A stretch of 40,398 nucleotides of DNA, taken from assembly GCA_025355325.1 (NCBI GenBank), contig JANXZX010000178.1:1-40398 (forward strand). Direction: 5' to 3'. Positions within the stretch are counted from its first letter, which is position 1. Each line of letters begins with the position of its first letter. The notes below the pieces were generated by a model. It searched no databases. It was given only the letters and a program-made list of their open reading frames with translations, and was not told where the DNA came from. Below, in pieces: positions 7,185-16,352 of the stretch. The position numbers were made by a program, and so were the translations under genes. This DNA comes from Geobacteraceae bacterium (lineage in GTDB: Bacteria > Desulfobacterota > Desulfuromonadia > Geobacterales > Pseudopelobacteraceae).

Positions 7185-9560
7185 GTGTTACCTCGCATCG
7201 TATATCTTTCCATTTTTTTGTCAGGTTTTGCCTCGCTGGGCTACGAACTCTGCTGGATTCGTAAAGGCTCTCTTCTCATTGGAGCTACTCCGCAAGCCCT
7301 GAGTATTGTTGTAGCCGTTTTCTTTGGCGGTTTGGCAGCAGGTGCATATCTGTTTGGTCTCGCCTCAAAAAGAACCCGTAATACGCTATTGTGGTACGGC
7401 ATCCTTGAATGTGCCATCGGGTTAATGGCGGCTGCCACGCCCGTGCTGTTCGAACTGGCCAGAGACAACTACGCCGTGGCATATCAGTGGGCAGGGACCA
7501 ACCAGGTGTTCCACATACTGGCAAGATCAGCCCTGGTCGCTCTGCTTATCTTTCCGGCGTGTGCTTTAATGGGTGGGACTCTTCCGTTACTGTGCCAATT
7601 TTTTGTTACCGGCAGACATGCGAACAGTCGTTATGCCGCCGGAATCCTTTATGCCGTAAATACCGCCGGCGCCTTCACGGGCTGCATGCTCTGCGGAATG
7701 GTATTCATCCCTTACTGGGGCATAGACACAGCCATCTGGTTCAACGCTCTACTGAGTTTATCGGCTGGCGGGGCATGCATCCTTTTACATTACACCAGAT
7801 CACCTGAACTGATTCCGGAAGTTTCGATACCAGCTACAACACCAAACAAATCACCATCCTCCGAGGGATCAGCCGGATATATTCTGTATGGACTTTTTTT
7901 CAGCGCCGGTTTTGCCGCACTTGGCTATGAAATTCTGTGGGTCCGTTTTCTCTCCCTGATCATCCACAATACCGTTTATACCTGTATCTTCTCCTTTGGC
8001 GCGATTCTACTGGGTATCGCAATCGGCGGATTAATAGTCAGCTTTATAAAAGACCGGCCACAGCAAGATGTACTCTTATTCGCGACCGTCAACATCTTCA
8101 TTGGCTTCTGTATTCTCCTGATAATCCTGCAACCGCTTGACACCTGGGAGTGGATTCGCGGGTCGCGCTCTGTGTCCATGCAGGCTCTGTTGTGCCTGAT
8201 TATCATCTTGATACCGTCAATCGCTTCCGGAATTTCCTTTCCCCTGGCATATCGACTGGTTGCTGCAAACCCGCTCAATTCCGGCAGGGATTTTGGTTTT
8301 CTTACTGCCGTTAATACTCTGGGCGGGATCGCCGGTTCATTGCTCGTCGGTTTCTACCTGCTTCCCTCAATGGGGATGTATCCGACCCTGATTATTCTAA
8401 CACTCATAAGCCTTATAATCGGCATAATCACCATTTTAATTTTTGCTGACGGAATTACTTCGTTTCAAAGAAGGTTGAGTGCGTACGGAACGACGGCTGT
8501 TTTTCTGGTAATTGTGCTCTGCGGCGGCACTAGCCTCCCGGCAGACTTCCTTGCCGGAAATAATAAAATGATCGAATTTTCGGAAGGGCTTTCTTCATTC
8601 ATCTCGGTTGTAATGCATGATGGCAGCAAAACATTGGAAATCGACCGAATGTGGCAAGGGGAAAATCAGAAAGGTCATCAGATACTGGCAGCGCACATAC
8701 CTATGATTCTGCACCAGGATCCTCAACAGGTATTGGTAGTCGGCATGGGAACAGGCCTGACAGCAAGCCGTTTTCTGATGTATGACATTAAAAACCTTGA
8801 TTGTGTTGACATAGAAAAAACTCTGCCCGGAATTCTGAGACGGCATTTTGACTCTGCATGGCTCGATGACCCCCGCACCCACGTCGTAACGGATGATGGC
8901 CGCAACTTCATATCATACTCGCCAAAGATGTATGACATTATCTCGATTGAGGTGGGTCAATCCTTCCGCCCGCAGGTAGCATCTTTTTACACCGTTGATT
9001 TTTATCGCGATGTCAAAAAACGGCTTAAAAAAGACGGACTGACATGTCAATTCGTACCCTTGGGCTTTTTTACGGAAAATGAGTTCCGCTCGGTTATTCG
9101 CAGCTTTCTTGAAGTATTCCCTCAAAGCACCTTGTGGTTCAATAAATATGCGGAATGTATTTTAATCGGCAACGCAGCCAGTCAACCGCAACTGAGCAAA
9201 AAACGGCTGGATCTGCTCCAAAATGACCGTACACTTCACGCTGATCTCAACTATTCTCATGATGATACGCAATGGCTGTTGATGAACAATAAAGACGTAT
9301 TTGCCGCCAATTATCTCATGGGTCCGGAAAAGCTCTCGAAGCTTTCCGCTGGTGTTCCATTGTACAAAGATGAACGACCTGTTTTAGAGTATCAAACCGC
9401 ACGTAACATATATTCCCGGTCTCGCTTTCATGATTTGATAGAAAAAAACATGGATAGCCCGGCTACAATTTTTGCCCAAAAGATTCGTATTGCATCGGAG
9501 GTTAAAATCATTCAGATTCGGGAAGAAACAGTTCATGAAACCTTAAGGGAAAAGAAATAA
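7185..9560 (+). CDS. membrane protein fused to a spermidine-synthase-like domain
   Basis: This 791-aa protein has a multi-pass membrane region (roughly residues 1-460) followed by a Rossmann methyltransferase/spermidine-synthase-like domain (about 480-700). The membrane region has two related halves: GFASLGYELCW near residue 14 recurs as GFAALGYEILW near 230. The soluble domain has the nucleotide loop VVGMGTGLTASRF and an acidic residue in VDIEKTL. Where true spermidine synthases have a D-x-x-DP substrate motif, this protein reads SIEVGQSFRP, so polyamine synthesis is doubtful. The start is a GTG with a weak ribosome-binding site. The 154-bp stretch before it is AT-rich and holds only a weak hairpin (7038-7060). 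The product may modify or export a small solute or lipid, but that is a guess. Confidence 0.75.
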   Translation: MLPRIVYLSIFLSGFASLGYELCWIRKGSLLIGATPQALSIVVAVFFGGLAAGAYLFGLASKRTRNTLLWYGILECAIGLMAAATPVLFELARDNYAVAYQWAGTNQVFHILARSALVALLIFPACALMGGTLPLLCQFFVTGRHANSRYAAGILYAVNTAGAFTGCMLCGMVFIPYWGIDTAIWFNALLSLSAGGACILLHYTRSPELIPEVSIPATTPNKSPSSEGSAGYILYGLFFSAGFAALGYEILWVRFLSLIIHNTVYTCIFSFGAILLGIAIGGLIVSFIKDRPQQDVLLFATVNIFIGFCILLIILQPLDTWEWIRGSRSVSMQALLCLIIILIPSIASGISFPLAYRLVAANPLNSGRDFGFLTAVNTLGGIAGSLLVGFYLLPSMGMYPTLIILTLISLIIGIITILIFADGITSFQRRLSAYGTTAVFLVIVLCGGTSLPADFLAGNNKMIEFSEGLSSFISVVMHDGSKTLEIDRMWQGENQKGHQILAAHIPMILHQDPQQVLVVGMGTGLTASRFLMYDIKNLDCVDIEKTLPGILRRHFDSAWLDDPRTHVVTDDGRNFISYSPKMYDIISIEVGQSFRPQVASFYTVDFYRDVKKRLKKDGLTCQFVPLGFFTENEFRSVIRSFLEVFPQSTLWFNKYAECILIGNAASQPQLSKKRLDLLQNDRTLHADLNYSHDDTQWLLMNNKDVFAANYLMGPEKLSKLSAGVPLYKDERPVLEYQTARNIYSRSRFHDLIEKNMDSPATIFAQKIRIASEVKIIQIREETVHETLREKK

Positions 9561-9710
9561 TTCCAATTCCGCATCAAATACGCGCTCAATCCGTCAATAC
9601 CACAAAAACTCCCCTTGACAAACGTGTAACGTATGTCACAAAAATACTATCAACCGTTTTGGTCTCCCACTTGCGTCTGCATCTTCGATATTACAGAAAC
9701 GAGGCACAGC

Positions 9711-10775
9711 ATGTCAGCGAACCATCCAGAGTTGTTACCAAAGTTGCTGGAGCGCCGTAACGAAGAACTGGCATCAATGATTGAAATCGGTAAGGCATTA
9801 ACATCCAGCCTGGATATTCACGCCATATTGGAAGCCCTCATGAAGCAGGTGGAGCGGCTGATTCATCCCAAGGCATGGTCACTCCTTCTGGTTGATAATG
9901 ACACCGGTGATCTGGTCTTTGAAATAGCCGTTTCCAACGTTTCTGAACAGTTGCAGGGAGTACGGCTTGAATGCGGCCAGGGAATTGCCGGATGGGTCGC
10001 GCAGCATGGCCAGCCGCTCCTGATTCCGGATGTCAGAAAAGATGAACGGTTCGCCGGGCATTTCGACCAGCAACTATCTTTTACTACCCGTTCCATTGTG
10101 TGCGTGCCGATGAGAATCAAGGATCGGGTGATCGGCGTTATTGAGTTGATCAATAGCCTTGAAGAACCCGGGTTTGGTGAAGACGATATACTGTTTATTA
10201 CTGCAATTGCCGATTTCGCCGCTATCGCTCTTGAGAATGCCCGCAACTACGAACGTATTAATGAACTGGTCATTACTGATGATCTGACCGGATTGTACAA
10301 TTCCCGGAAGTTCGGACAGTTGATTGAAGATGAGGTACAACGGGCTAAACGCTACAAGGAGCCGTTTTCTCTTATTTTTCTTGATCTCGACCATTTCAAA
10401 GGAATTAATGACACGTATGGTCATTTGGTGGGGAGCAGAATGCTGGGGGAATTTGGCAGACTGGTTGGGAGACAGATTCGCGCTTCAGACATGGCGGCTC
10501 GCTACGGAGGTGACGAGTTCGCAATAATTCTTCCACATACCGGAAAAGAGCGAGCGATAAAGATGGCCGGCAATCTGCTGGTCGCCATGAAAGATACACA
10601 ATTTGTATCAGACGATAACAATCCTATTGCATTGACCGCAAGTTTTGGCGTTGCGACATTTCCCGATGACGCAGGTGATCGTGCAGGACTCATCAAAGCT
10701 GCCGACCTCGCAATGTATGATGCAAAGGCAGGAGGAAGAGCCGGCGTAAGGGGCTATTTATTAACATCTGATTGA
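9711..10775 (+). CDS. GAF-GGDEF diguanylate cyclase
   Basis: This cytoplasmic signalling protein of about 354 aa has a short N-terminal coiled region, a GAF sensor domain (about residues 30-175) and a GGDEF domain that makes c-di-GMP. The active site is RYGGDEF (about residues 264-270), and the product-inhibition site RASD lies five residues before GGDEF, so feedback control is expected. An in-frame ATG at 9633 would add 26 residues, but it has no ribosome-binding site. ATG 9711 has GAGG about seven bases upstream, and a TTGACA promoter element sits at 9615-9620. The GAF ligand is unknown. Confidence 0.88.
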   Translation: MSANHPELLPKLLERRNEELASMIEIGKALTSSLDIHAILEALMKQVERLIHPKAWSLLLVDNDTGDLVFEIAVSNVSEQLQGVRLECGQGIAGWVAQHGQPLLIPDVRKDERFAGHFDQQLSFTTRSIVCVPMRIKDRVIGVIELINSLEEPGFGEDDILFITAIADFAAIALENARNYERINELVITDDLTGLYNSRKFGQLIEDEVQRAKRYKEPFSLIFLDLDHFKGINDTYGHLVGSRMLGEFGRLVGRQIRASDMAARYGGDEFAIILPHTGKERAIKMAGNLLVAMKDTQFVSDDNNPIALTASFGVATFPDDAGDRAGLIKAADLAMYDAKAGGRAGVRGYLLTSD

Positions 10776-10787
10776 AATAAAAATATT

Positions 10788-10820
10788 GGGGCGCTATTTC
10801 ACTTCCCCAGCGCCTTTTCT
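10788..10820. terminator. possible bidirectional terminator between convergent genes
   Basis: GGCGCT (10790-10795) pairs with AGCGCC (10809-10814), extended by G-T pairs, with a 13-base loop. A TTTTCT tail follows on the + strand. On the - strand the hairpin is followed by an A/T-rich run with TTTTTATTT. It lies between the + strand GGDEF gene and the - strand ppk2 gene and overlaps the end of the latter. Confidence 0.45.
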
Positions 10821-12283
10821 ATCCGCTCGCAGAGCGTTTTCAGCACCTTGATACGCGCATAATATTTATCGTTGGCCTCGACCAGCGTCCAGGGAGCAAT
10901 TTCAGTGCTGGTGCGGTCGATCATGTCACAGACCGCCCGCTCATATTCATCCCATTTTTCCCGGTTGCGCCAGTCTTCATCGGTGATTTTGTACCGTTTG
11001 AAGCCGATTTTCTCCCGTTCCTTGAAACGCCGGAGTTGTTCTTCTTTCGTGATCGAAAGCCAGAATTTCACGACGACCGTATTGTTCCTGATCATCTGCT
11101 CTTCAAAATCGTTGATTTCACCATACGCCCGCATCCAGTCGTTGTGACCGCAGAACCCTTCTACCCGCTCCACCAGAACCCGCCCGTACCAGGTGCGGTC
11201 AAAGATGGCAAAGCGGCTTTTGCGGGGGATGCTGCGCCAGAAACGCCACATGTAGGGCTGGGCCCGTTCTTCCTCGGTTGGTGCCGCTACCGGAATAACC
11301 CGGTACTGCCGGGCATCGAGCGCCTGTATGATGCGCCTTATGCTGCCACCTTTACCGGCGGCGTCGTTTCCTTCAAAAGCAACAACAACCGATAGTTTCT
11401 TGAAATCCGGGTGACGGGTCAAGAGGTTCAGCTTACCCTGATACTGTTCCAGCTCTTTTTCAAAGTCGGCTTTTTTCAGTTTTTTCGACATGTCAAGCGT
11501 TTGCAGGATCAACACATTGTCTATGGTCGGAAGAATGGGGGGGACCGGTTCTGTGTAACTGGGGGCATCAGGGGCGTCAAGACGATGTCGCATGGCTGCA
11601 AGGATGGCTTTGCCAATGGTTAGATAACGATAACGGGGGTCAGTTCCTTCAACGATGGTCCAGGGAGATTCAGCGGTGCTGGTCGTGCGCAGCATCCGTT
11701 CAGACACGGTACGGAACTTTTCGTACTTTTTGTAGTGATCCCAGTCGGTATCAGTGACGCGCCAACGGGTTGAGGAATCCTTTTCAAGGCTTTTGAGGCG
11801 TTTCTTCTGTTCGTCCTTTGACAGGTGCAGCCAGAATTTCAGGACCAGCGCACCCTCATCACACAACATCTTTTCGAAGCGGATAATCCGCTCCAGGCGT
11901 TGGTCCAGCTCGGCGTTCTTGATCGTACCGTAGACATTTTCAACCAGCGGCGCCGAATACCAGGTGCCGATGAAAACGCCGACTTTGCCGCGCGGCGGGA
12001 GCACCCGCCAGTAGCGCCACATCTGGGGACGTTCCAGCTCTTCGTCGGTCAGGTCGCGCAGGGCGTGGGTTTCGATGTGGCGCGGGTCCATCCACTCGTT
12101 GAGAAGATTGACTGTTTCACCCTTTCCGGCGCAATCGACTCCGGCCACCAGAATGATAACCGGAAATTTTTTCGACTGTGACAGGTCAAGCTGAGCATCC
12201 AGCAAACCTTCACGTAATGCGGGGATTTCCTTCTTCCAGAGCTCTTTACTGATCTTGTGACCCAATTCGGCGGATTCAAACAT
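10799..12283 (-). CDS. two-domain polyphosphate kinase 2 (polyphosphate:AMP phosphotransferase type)
   Basis: The 494-aa protein contains two tandem PPK2 domains. Walker A-like loops are GVDCAGKGE (about 48-56) and GNDAAGKGG (about 305-313). The second domain keeps the Asp-Arg of FDRTWYGR (361-368), while the matching place in the first reads FIGTWYSA, lacking that Asp and Arg. This pattern fits class II PPK2 enzymes, in which only the C-terminal domain is catalytic. Such enzymes phosphorylate AMP to ADP using polyphosphate. The start ATG has GGGAGG upstream. It follows proC by 47 bp on the same strand and could be the last gene of the hpnJ-to-ppk2 run. Confidence 0.9.
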   Translation of the reverse strand: MFESAELGHKISKELWKKEIPALREGLLDAQLDLSQSKKFPVIILVAGVDCAGKGETVNLLNEWMDPRHIETHALRDLTDEELERPQMWRYWRVLPPRGKVGVFIGTWYSAPLVENVYGTIKNAELDQRLERIIRFEKMLCDEGALVLKFWLHLSKDEQKKRLKSLEKDSSTRWRVTDTDWDHYKKYEKFRTVSERMLRTTSTAESPWTIVEGTDPRYRYLTIGKAILAAMRHRLDAPDAPSYTEPVPPILPTIDNVLILQTLDMSKKLKKADFEKELEQYQGKLNLLTRHPDFKKLSVVVAFEGNDAAGKGGSIRRIIQALDARQYRVIPVAAPTEEERAQPYMWRFWRSIPRKSRFAIFDRTWYGRVLVERVEGFCGHNDWMRAYGEINDFEEQMIRNNTVVVKFWLSITKEEQLRRFKEREKIGFKRYKITDEDWRNREKWDEYERAVCDMIDRTSTEIAPWTLVEANDKYYARIKVLKTLCERIEKALGK

Positions 12284-12330
12284 GATACCCTCCCGGTCAG
12301 CCGTGGTTGTTATTCACCCAAGTACGATTA

Positions 12331-13143
12331 TTATTTTCCGGCCAGCTCCTTTGATTTGAGGCATGCCGTTTCAACAGCGTTCATGACCACGCCGCGAAAA
12401 CTCCCGTTTTCAAGTGTGTGCAATGCCGCGATAGTAGTCCCACCCGGTGACGTCACTTTTTCCTTCAATATTGCTGTATGCTCGCCGGTCTCTACGACCA
12501 TGCGCGCCGCTCCTAGAACCGTCTGAGCAGCCAACTGGGCCGCAACATCCCGCGACAAGCCGTTTTTGACACCGGCATCAGACAGTGCCTCAATAAAGGT
12601 AAAAACGTAGGCCGGTCCACTGCCGGAAAGACCGGTGACGGCATCCATCAGCTTCTCTTCCACAGAAACCGCAACCCCGGTCAAGGCGAATATCTGACGG
12701 GCAAGATCCAGATCGTCCGGCGAGGCTTTGCGGCCAGAGCAAACAGCGGTAGCCCCCGCCCCGATCAGAGCCGGAGTATTGGGCATCGCCCGTATAACCC
12801 GGCAGCCAGGCTTCAGATTCGCTTCTATTTTCGAGCAGGGGATGCCTGCCATGATTGAAATAACCAGTTTTTCCGGAGTAATAACCCGTTCGATATGATC
12901 GAGAACACCTTCCGCCTGTTGCGGTTTGATCGCGAGAATGACAACTTCTCCCCACTGCGCAGCTTCGGCGGCATCGCCGACAACCCGCACATTCGGGAAC
13001 CGTGCCGTCAGCTCACCTTGCCGCTTGACGCTGATTTCGGCAACGCAGATGCCGACTCCCACATCTTCACGCAACAGGCCCCGCATGATTGCTTCAGCCA
13101 TGTTACCGCCGCCGATAAAAGCGATTTTCCGGATATTCAACAT
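12331..13143 (-). CDS. proC: pyrroline-5-carboxylate reductase
   Basis: ProC catalyses the last step of proline synthesis, NAD(P)H-dependent reduction of pyrroline-5-carboxylate. The N-terminal dinucleotide-binding loop is FIGGGNMAEA. The family signature near the C-terminus is visible as LSGSGPAYVF...LSDAGVKNGL, followed by TSPGGTT. The 270-aa length is normal. GGAGG precedes the ATG. The gene starts 16 bp after the small transporter gene in the same direction, so it may share a transcript with hpnJ-hpnK, although proline synthesis has no evident link to hopanoids. Confidence 0.95.
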   Translation of the reverse strand: MLNIRKIAFIGGGNMAEAIMRGLLREDVGVGICVAEISVKRQGELTARFPNVRVVGDAAEAAQWGEVVILAIKPQQAEGVLDHIERVITPEKLVISIMAGIPCSKIEANLKPGCRVIRAMPNTPALIGAGATAVCSGRKASPDDLDLARQIFALTGVAVSVEEKLMDAVTGLSGSGPAYVFTFIEALSDAGVKNGLSRDVAAQLAAQTVLGAARMVVETGEHTAILKEKVTSPGGTTIAALHTLENGSFRGVVMNAVETACLKSKELAGK

Positions 13144-13159
13144 GTTACTCCTCCCATGA

Positions 13160-13543
13160 CTACTGAATTACACTGCTTCTCGTCACCAGGGCAACGCCGA
13201 CACAGATCAGACAGATCCCGGCCCAGCGCATGCCGCCAACCTGTTCACCAAGAAACCACTGCGCCAGAAAAGCGACAACCAGATAGCTGAGCGCCTGAAG
13301 CGGCAGGGCGACAGAGAGATCCTCCCATGACAAGACTGCCAGCCAGAGCCCGAAATAGACAGCCTGCATCGCCGTACCGAGAATCAGCCGCCAGTTGGTC
13401 AGCGCTCCCAGCACCGTGGAAATGATCTGTCGAATGTTCATTGCCGACAGGTCGCCGGTGCTCTTCATCCCCTGCGTCAAAAAGATATCACCAACCGCTC
13501 CCGCGGAAATCGCAATCAACATGACGATCAGCGTTTTCAACAT
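13160..13543 (-). CDS. small multidrug resistance/EamA-type four-helix transporter
   Basis: The 127-aa protein shows four predicted membrane helices and resembles SMR/DMT transporters such as EmrE and the ArnE/ArnF flippase subunits. The first helix contains an acidic residue (GAVGDIFLTQG), but not in the classic EmrE Glu14 context. The start overlaps the end of hpnK by seven bases, implying coupled translation. Because the two preceding genes modify hopanoid head groups, a role in moving a hopanoid or its sugar precursor across the membrane is a reasonable inference; nothing in the sequence proves it. Confidence 0.7.
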   Translation of the reverse strand: MLKTLIVMLIAISAGAVGDIFLTQGMKSTGDLSAMNIRQIISTVLGALTNWRLILGTAMQAVYFGLWLAVLSWEDLSVALPLQALSYLVVAFLAQWFLGEQVGGMRWAGICLICVGVALVTRSSVIQ

Positions 13544-14397
13544 TTTATCTCTCCACGGTAATTCTGTACATTAATCTTTAACTCATGCAGCCGCTGCTTG
13601 ACCCGCGTACTGTTGATTGCGGCCAGCTCTTCCACATGGCGATAATCCGGCATGCGGCGGCTGATCTCGGCATCCGGCAGAATTCCGGGATGAAAATACA
13701 TCTCCGTCAGGCCTTCCTGCAGATCTTCAATGATATTGAGGATATATTCCTCCGTCATCCGTCCCGAATTCAGCATCCCCTTGACTTCCAAAGCATAGGA
13801 GATTCCAAGGCGGTCAAGTTCAGGCCGGGCACGATCCGTCAGAGAGCTGAAAATCAGATCTTCGATAATTTTACCTGCTTTTCGTTCACGGTCAAATTTC
13901 AAATTATGGGCAAGCCTCTCCTGCGACAGACGAAAGCTGGTAATGCCGTAGCGCGGCATCAATTCAAGCAATATTCTGAACACCGTCGGATGCAGATGAA
14001 TATTCAGATGGCCATCAACATGGGTCAGCGGAATACCGGCATCACGAACTCTGCAAATTTGGGCCTCTATCTCCCGTTTCAGCTGACAGTAGAGCCCTCG
14101 ATCAAAAAAATAACGACAGCCGGCCAGGACCGGATTGTCAGAAAAGTTTCCTTGAGCATCCACCAGTGAAGGAATTTTATCCGGCGGCAAAACTCCCCGT
14201 CCTTGTACGAGCGTCAGGTGCAGCCCGATCTGGAGACCGGGATTGCGCCGGGCAATTCTGACCGCCTCATCAAACGCAGCTCCACCCGACATAAGCGAGG
14301 CAGAAGTCAAAAGTCCATTTTTCCAGGCCTGTTCGACGGCCCGATTAACGCCGCTGGAAAGGCCGAAATCATCTGACGTGATGATCAACTGTTTCAT
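13537..14397 (-). CDS. hpnK: hopanoid biosynthesis deacetylase HpnK (YdjC/ChbG family)
   Basis: HpnK belongs to the YdjC/ChbG carbohydrate deacetylase family and is reported to convert bacteriohopanetetrol N-acetylglucosamine to the free glucosamine form. Metal and catalytic motifs are present: TSDDFG (Asp9, Asp10), GLHLTLV (His60) and HVDGHLNIHLHP (His126, His130). The 286-aa length is typical. The start overlaps the hpnJ stop in an ATGA. It lies between hpnJ and the small transporter gene. The specific HpnK assignment over a generic ChbG rests largely on adjacency to hpnJ. Confidence 0.88.
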   Translation of the reverse strand: MKQLIITSDDFGLSSGVNRAVEQAWKNGLLTSASLMSGGAAFDEAVRIARRNPGLQIGLHLTLVQGRGVLPPDKIPSLVDAQGNFSDNPVLAGCRYFFDRGLYCQLKREIEAQICRVRDAGIPLTHVDGHLNIHLHPTVFRILLELMPRYGITSFRLSQERLAHNLKFDRERKAGKIIEDLIFSSLTDRARPELDRLGISYALEVKGMLNSGRMTEEYILNIIEDLQEGLTEMYFHPGILPDAEISRRMPDYRHVEELAAINSTRVKQRLHELKINVQNYRGEIKC

Positions 14398-15824
14398 TTA
14401 CAATCCGTACAGGAATCTTTCCGTTTCCGCATATACTGCAGATACTGTTTTCCTTCTTTAAGCAGCTTCCGCCGCTCGTCGCCATCGATCAACATCCGGC
14501 CGATACTGCGGGCGATGTATTTCGGTCGGAAATAAAATTTGTTATAGAACTCCTCGACCGAATTGAAGATTTCCGTATTTGAAAGATTAGGGTAGTTGAT
14601 GACGCATTTCTGATGACCGCTGGCGTCAAGAAAACTATCCGAGGATATCCACCCTTCACGTTTGCAGAGGTCAAAAAACTCGGTTCCCGGATAGGGCGAA
14701 GCGAGTGATGCCTGAATTGAATTGAGATCAAGCTGCTTGGCAAATTCAATCGTCTGGTGAATGGTCTCTCTGGTTTCACCCGGCAAACCCATGATAAACG
14801 CGCCGTGAATCGACAGCCCCAGTTTCCTGCAATCCTTGGTAAACTGCACAGCCTGGGCAGTCGTAACCCCTTTTTTGATATTCTTCAAAATCTGATCGTT
14901 GCCGCTTTCATACCCGACTACCACATGGCGCAACCCGGCCTCTCGCAATACCTTCAGCGTATCGTAATCGGTGTTGGCCCGCGCGTTGATCGTCCAGGAG
15001 ATACCAAGCGGCTTGATCAGTCCGGCAATGTCCCGGGCATTCTTCCGGTCGGCGGTAAAGGTGTCATCGTCAAATGACAGCTCACGCATTTCAGGAATAT
15101 TGTCCACGATCCACTTGATTTCCTCATAGACATTTTGCGGCGACCTTACCCGCATGGTACGGCCGGAAAACGTTTGCGGCCAGAGGCAGTAAATGCAGCG
15201 GGATGGACAGCCGCGACTGGAATAAATCGACACGTAGGGATTCTTGAAGTGCGGAATAACGTATTCGGAAATAGGCAGGTCCCGTTTGTAGATCGGTGCG
15301 ACAAACGGGAGGGCATCCAGATCGGTAATCGGCGGGCGGTCCGGGGTATGAACGATCTTTCCGTCCTTCTCAAAGCTGATGCCGTCAACCCGGTTCCACT
15401 CACGCCCTTCACAGAGCTCTTTGGTGGAGTAGTCAAACTCACCGCGACACACGATATCGATAATCCCTTTTCCGGCCTGAAGCGATTCATCCGGAAGCAC
15501 CGAGACATGCGGACCGGTCAGCACAGTTACGATATCCGGCTTGATTTCCTTTATCCGGCGGGCGGTTTCAATATCAATCTGCAGAGTAGGGGTGGATGTG
15601 TACATCACCACCATATCGAAATCTTTTGCGATGGCAAGGCACTGTTCCAGATCAAATTTCTGTACCGGAGCATCGACTACCCGGCTCCCCTCGATCATTC
15701 CGGCAGGAAAACAGAGCCAGGTCGGATACCAGAAAGATGTTACTTCGCGGGAGGCCTGATAGCGGGCACCGGCCCCGCCGTCGAAATCTTCGAACGTAGG
15801 TGGGTTTAAAAAAAGCGGTTTCAT
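14394..15824 (-). CDS. hpnJ: hopanoid radical SAM protein HpnJ
   Basis: This 476-aa protein has an N-terminal B12-binding-like domain and a radical SAM domain with the CxxxCxxC cluster motif (GCPSRCIYC, Cys206/210/213) followed by a C-terminal tail. HpnJ is implicated in turning the glucosamine head group of bacteriohopanetetrol into the cyclitol ether by ring contraction. The neighbouring HpnK supplies the deacetylated substrate. The glycosyltransferase HpnI, which should act before both, is not in the window. The ATG is preceded by AAGGAGT. No promoter was identified in the 110 bp upstream, which also contains the terminator of the comEA-like gene. Confidence 0.87.
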   Translation of the reverse strand: MKPLFLNPPTFEDFDGGAGARYQASREVTSFWYPTWLCFPAGMIEGSRVVDAPVQKFDLEQCLAIAKDFDMVVMYTSTPTLQIDIETARRIKEIKPDIVTVLTGPHVSVLPDESLQAGKGIIDIVCRGEFDYSTKELCEGREWNRVDGISFEKDGKIVHTPDRPPITDLDALPFVAPIYKRDLPISEYVIPHFKNPYVSIYSSRGCPSRCIYCLWPQTFSGRTMRVRSPQNVYEEIKWIVDNIPEMRELSFDDDTFTADRKNARDIAGLIKPLGISWTINARANTDYDTLKVLREAGLRHVVVGYESGNDQILKNIKKGVTTAQAVQFTKDCRKLGLSIHGAFIMGLPGETRETIHQTIEFAKQLDLNSIQASLASPYPGTEFFDLCKREGWISSDSFLDASGHQKCVINYPNLSNTEIFNSVEEFYNKFYFRPKYIARSIGRMLIDGDERRKLLKEGKQYLQYMRKRKDSCTDCK

Positions 15825-15903
15825 TACAACTCCTTGCCTTCAATATATCAGCACAGAAATAGCAGGTATTCCGGCGTAAAGTCAAGGTATACAGCCCCTA
15901 AAC

Positions 15904-15935
15904 AAAAAAACGGGGCTCCAAAAGTGGATGCCCCG
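15904..15935 (-). terminator. intrinsic terminator of the comEA-like gene
   Basis: Read on the - strand, CGGGGC (15935-15930) pairs with GCCCCG (15916-15911). The stem is extended inside by TCCA/TGGA pairing, and a run of seven T follows. It lies 28 bp beyond the stop of the helix-hairpin-helix gene and isolates it from hpnJ, which is transcribed in the same direction. Confidence 0.85.
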
Positions 15936-15962
15936 CAATGATTACTGAAACGATAGCTGGTA

Positions 15963-16352
15963 TTATTTTTTAATGACCTTGGCGATAACCAGATCTTTTA
16001 CCTGCTCATAGACATTTGACGGAACAATCTTCCTGGATTTCAACTGTGTTTTGTTGGCGTACGGCCGACCGGCAATAATCTTGGCGGCATACACGTCACC
16101 AATTCCGGGAATGGCCTTCAGTTCAGCCTCTGTGGCAGAGTTGATATCGACAATTTTGGCCTTCGCATCGGCAGCTTTACTTTTTGCCGAATCTTTTACA
16201 GCGGTTGCAGAGGCTTTCGCGTCCGTTTTCGCACTTTCGCCGGCAGCCTTGACAGCACCTGGCGCCGGAGCTTTTACGTCGGCGGCAAATCCGATTCCGG
16301 CGGACAACAGCAACGAAGCAACAAAGAGAGCGGTTTTGGCAAGAATTTTCAT
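15963..16352 (-). CDS. secreted ComEA-like helix-hairpin-helix protein
   Basis: The 129-aa protein has a signal peptide (residues 1 to about 23, ending GFAA) and an Ala/Lys/Asp-rich linker (about 24-66). Its C-terminal helix-hairpin-helix pair contains VDINSATEAEL and IPGIGDVYAAKI. This is the layout of ComEA-family periplasmic DNA-binding proteins used in DNA uptake; many Geobacter-type genomes carry such short forms without a full competence cluster. The start has GGAGG nine bases upstream. It has its own terminator and is likely monocistronic. Whether it binds DNA in vivo is not shown by sequence. Confidence 0.8.
   Translation of the reverse strand: MKILAKTALFVASLLLSAGIGFAADVKAPAPGAVKAAGESAKTDAKASATAVKDSAKSKAADAKAKIVDINSATEAELKAIPGIGDVYAAKIIAGRPYANKTQLKSRKIVPSNVYEQVKDLVIAKVIKK

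Noticed and set aside
15135-15809. 224-codon + strand frame over hpnJ
   Set aside because: Antisense to the radical SAM gene, whose motifs are intact; low-complexity composition.
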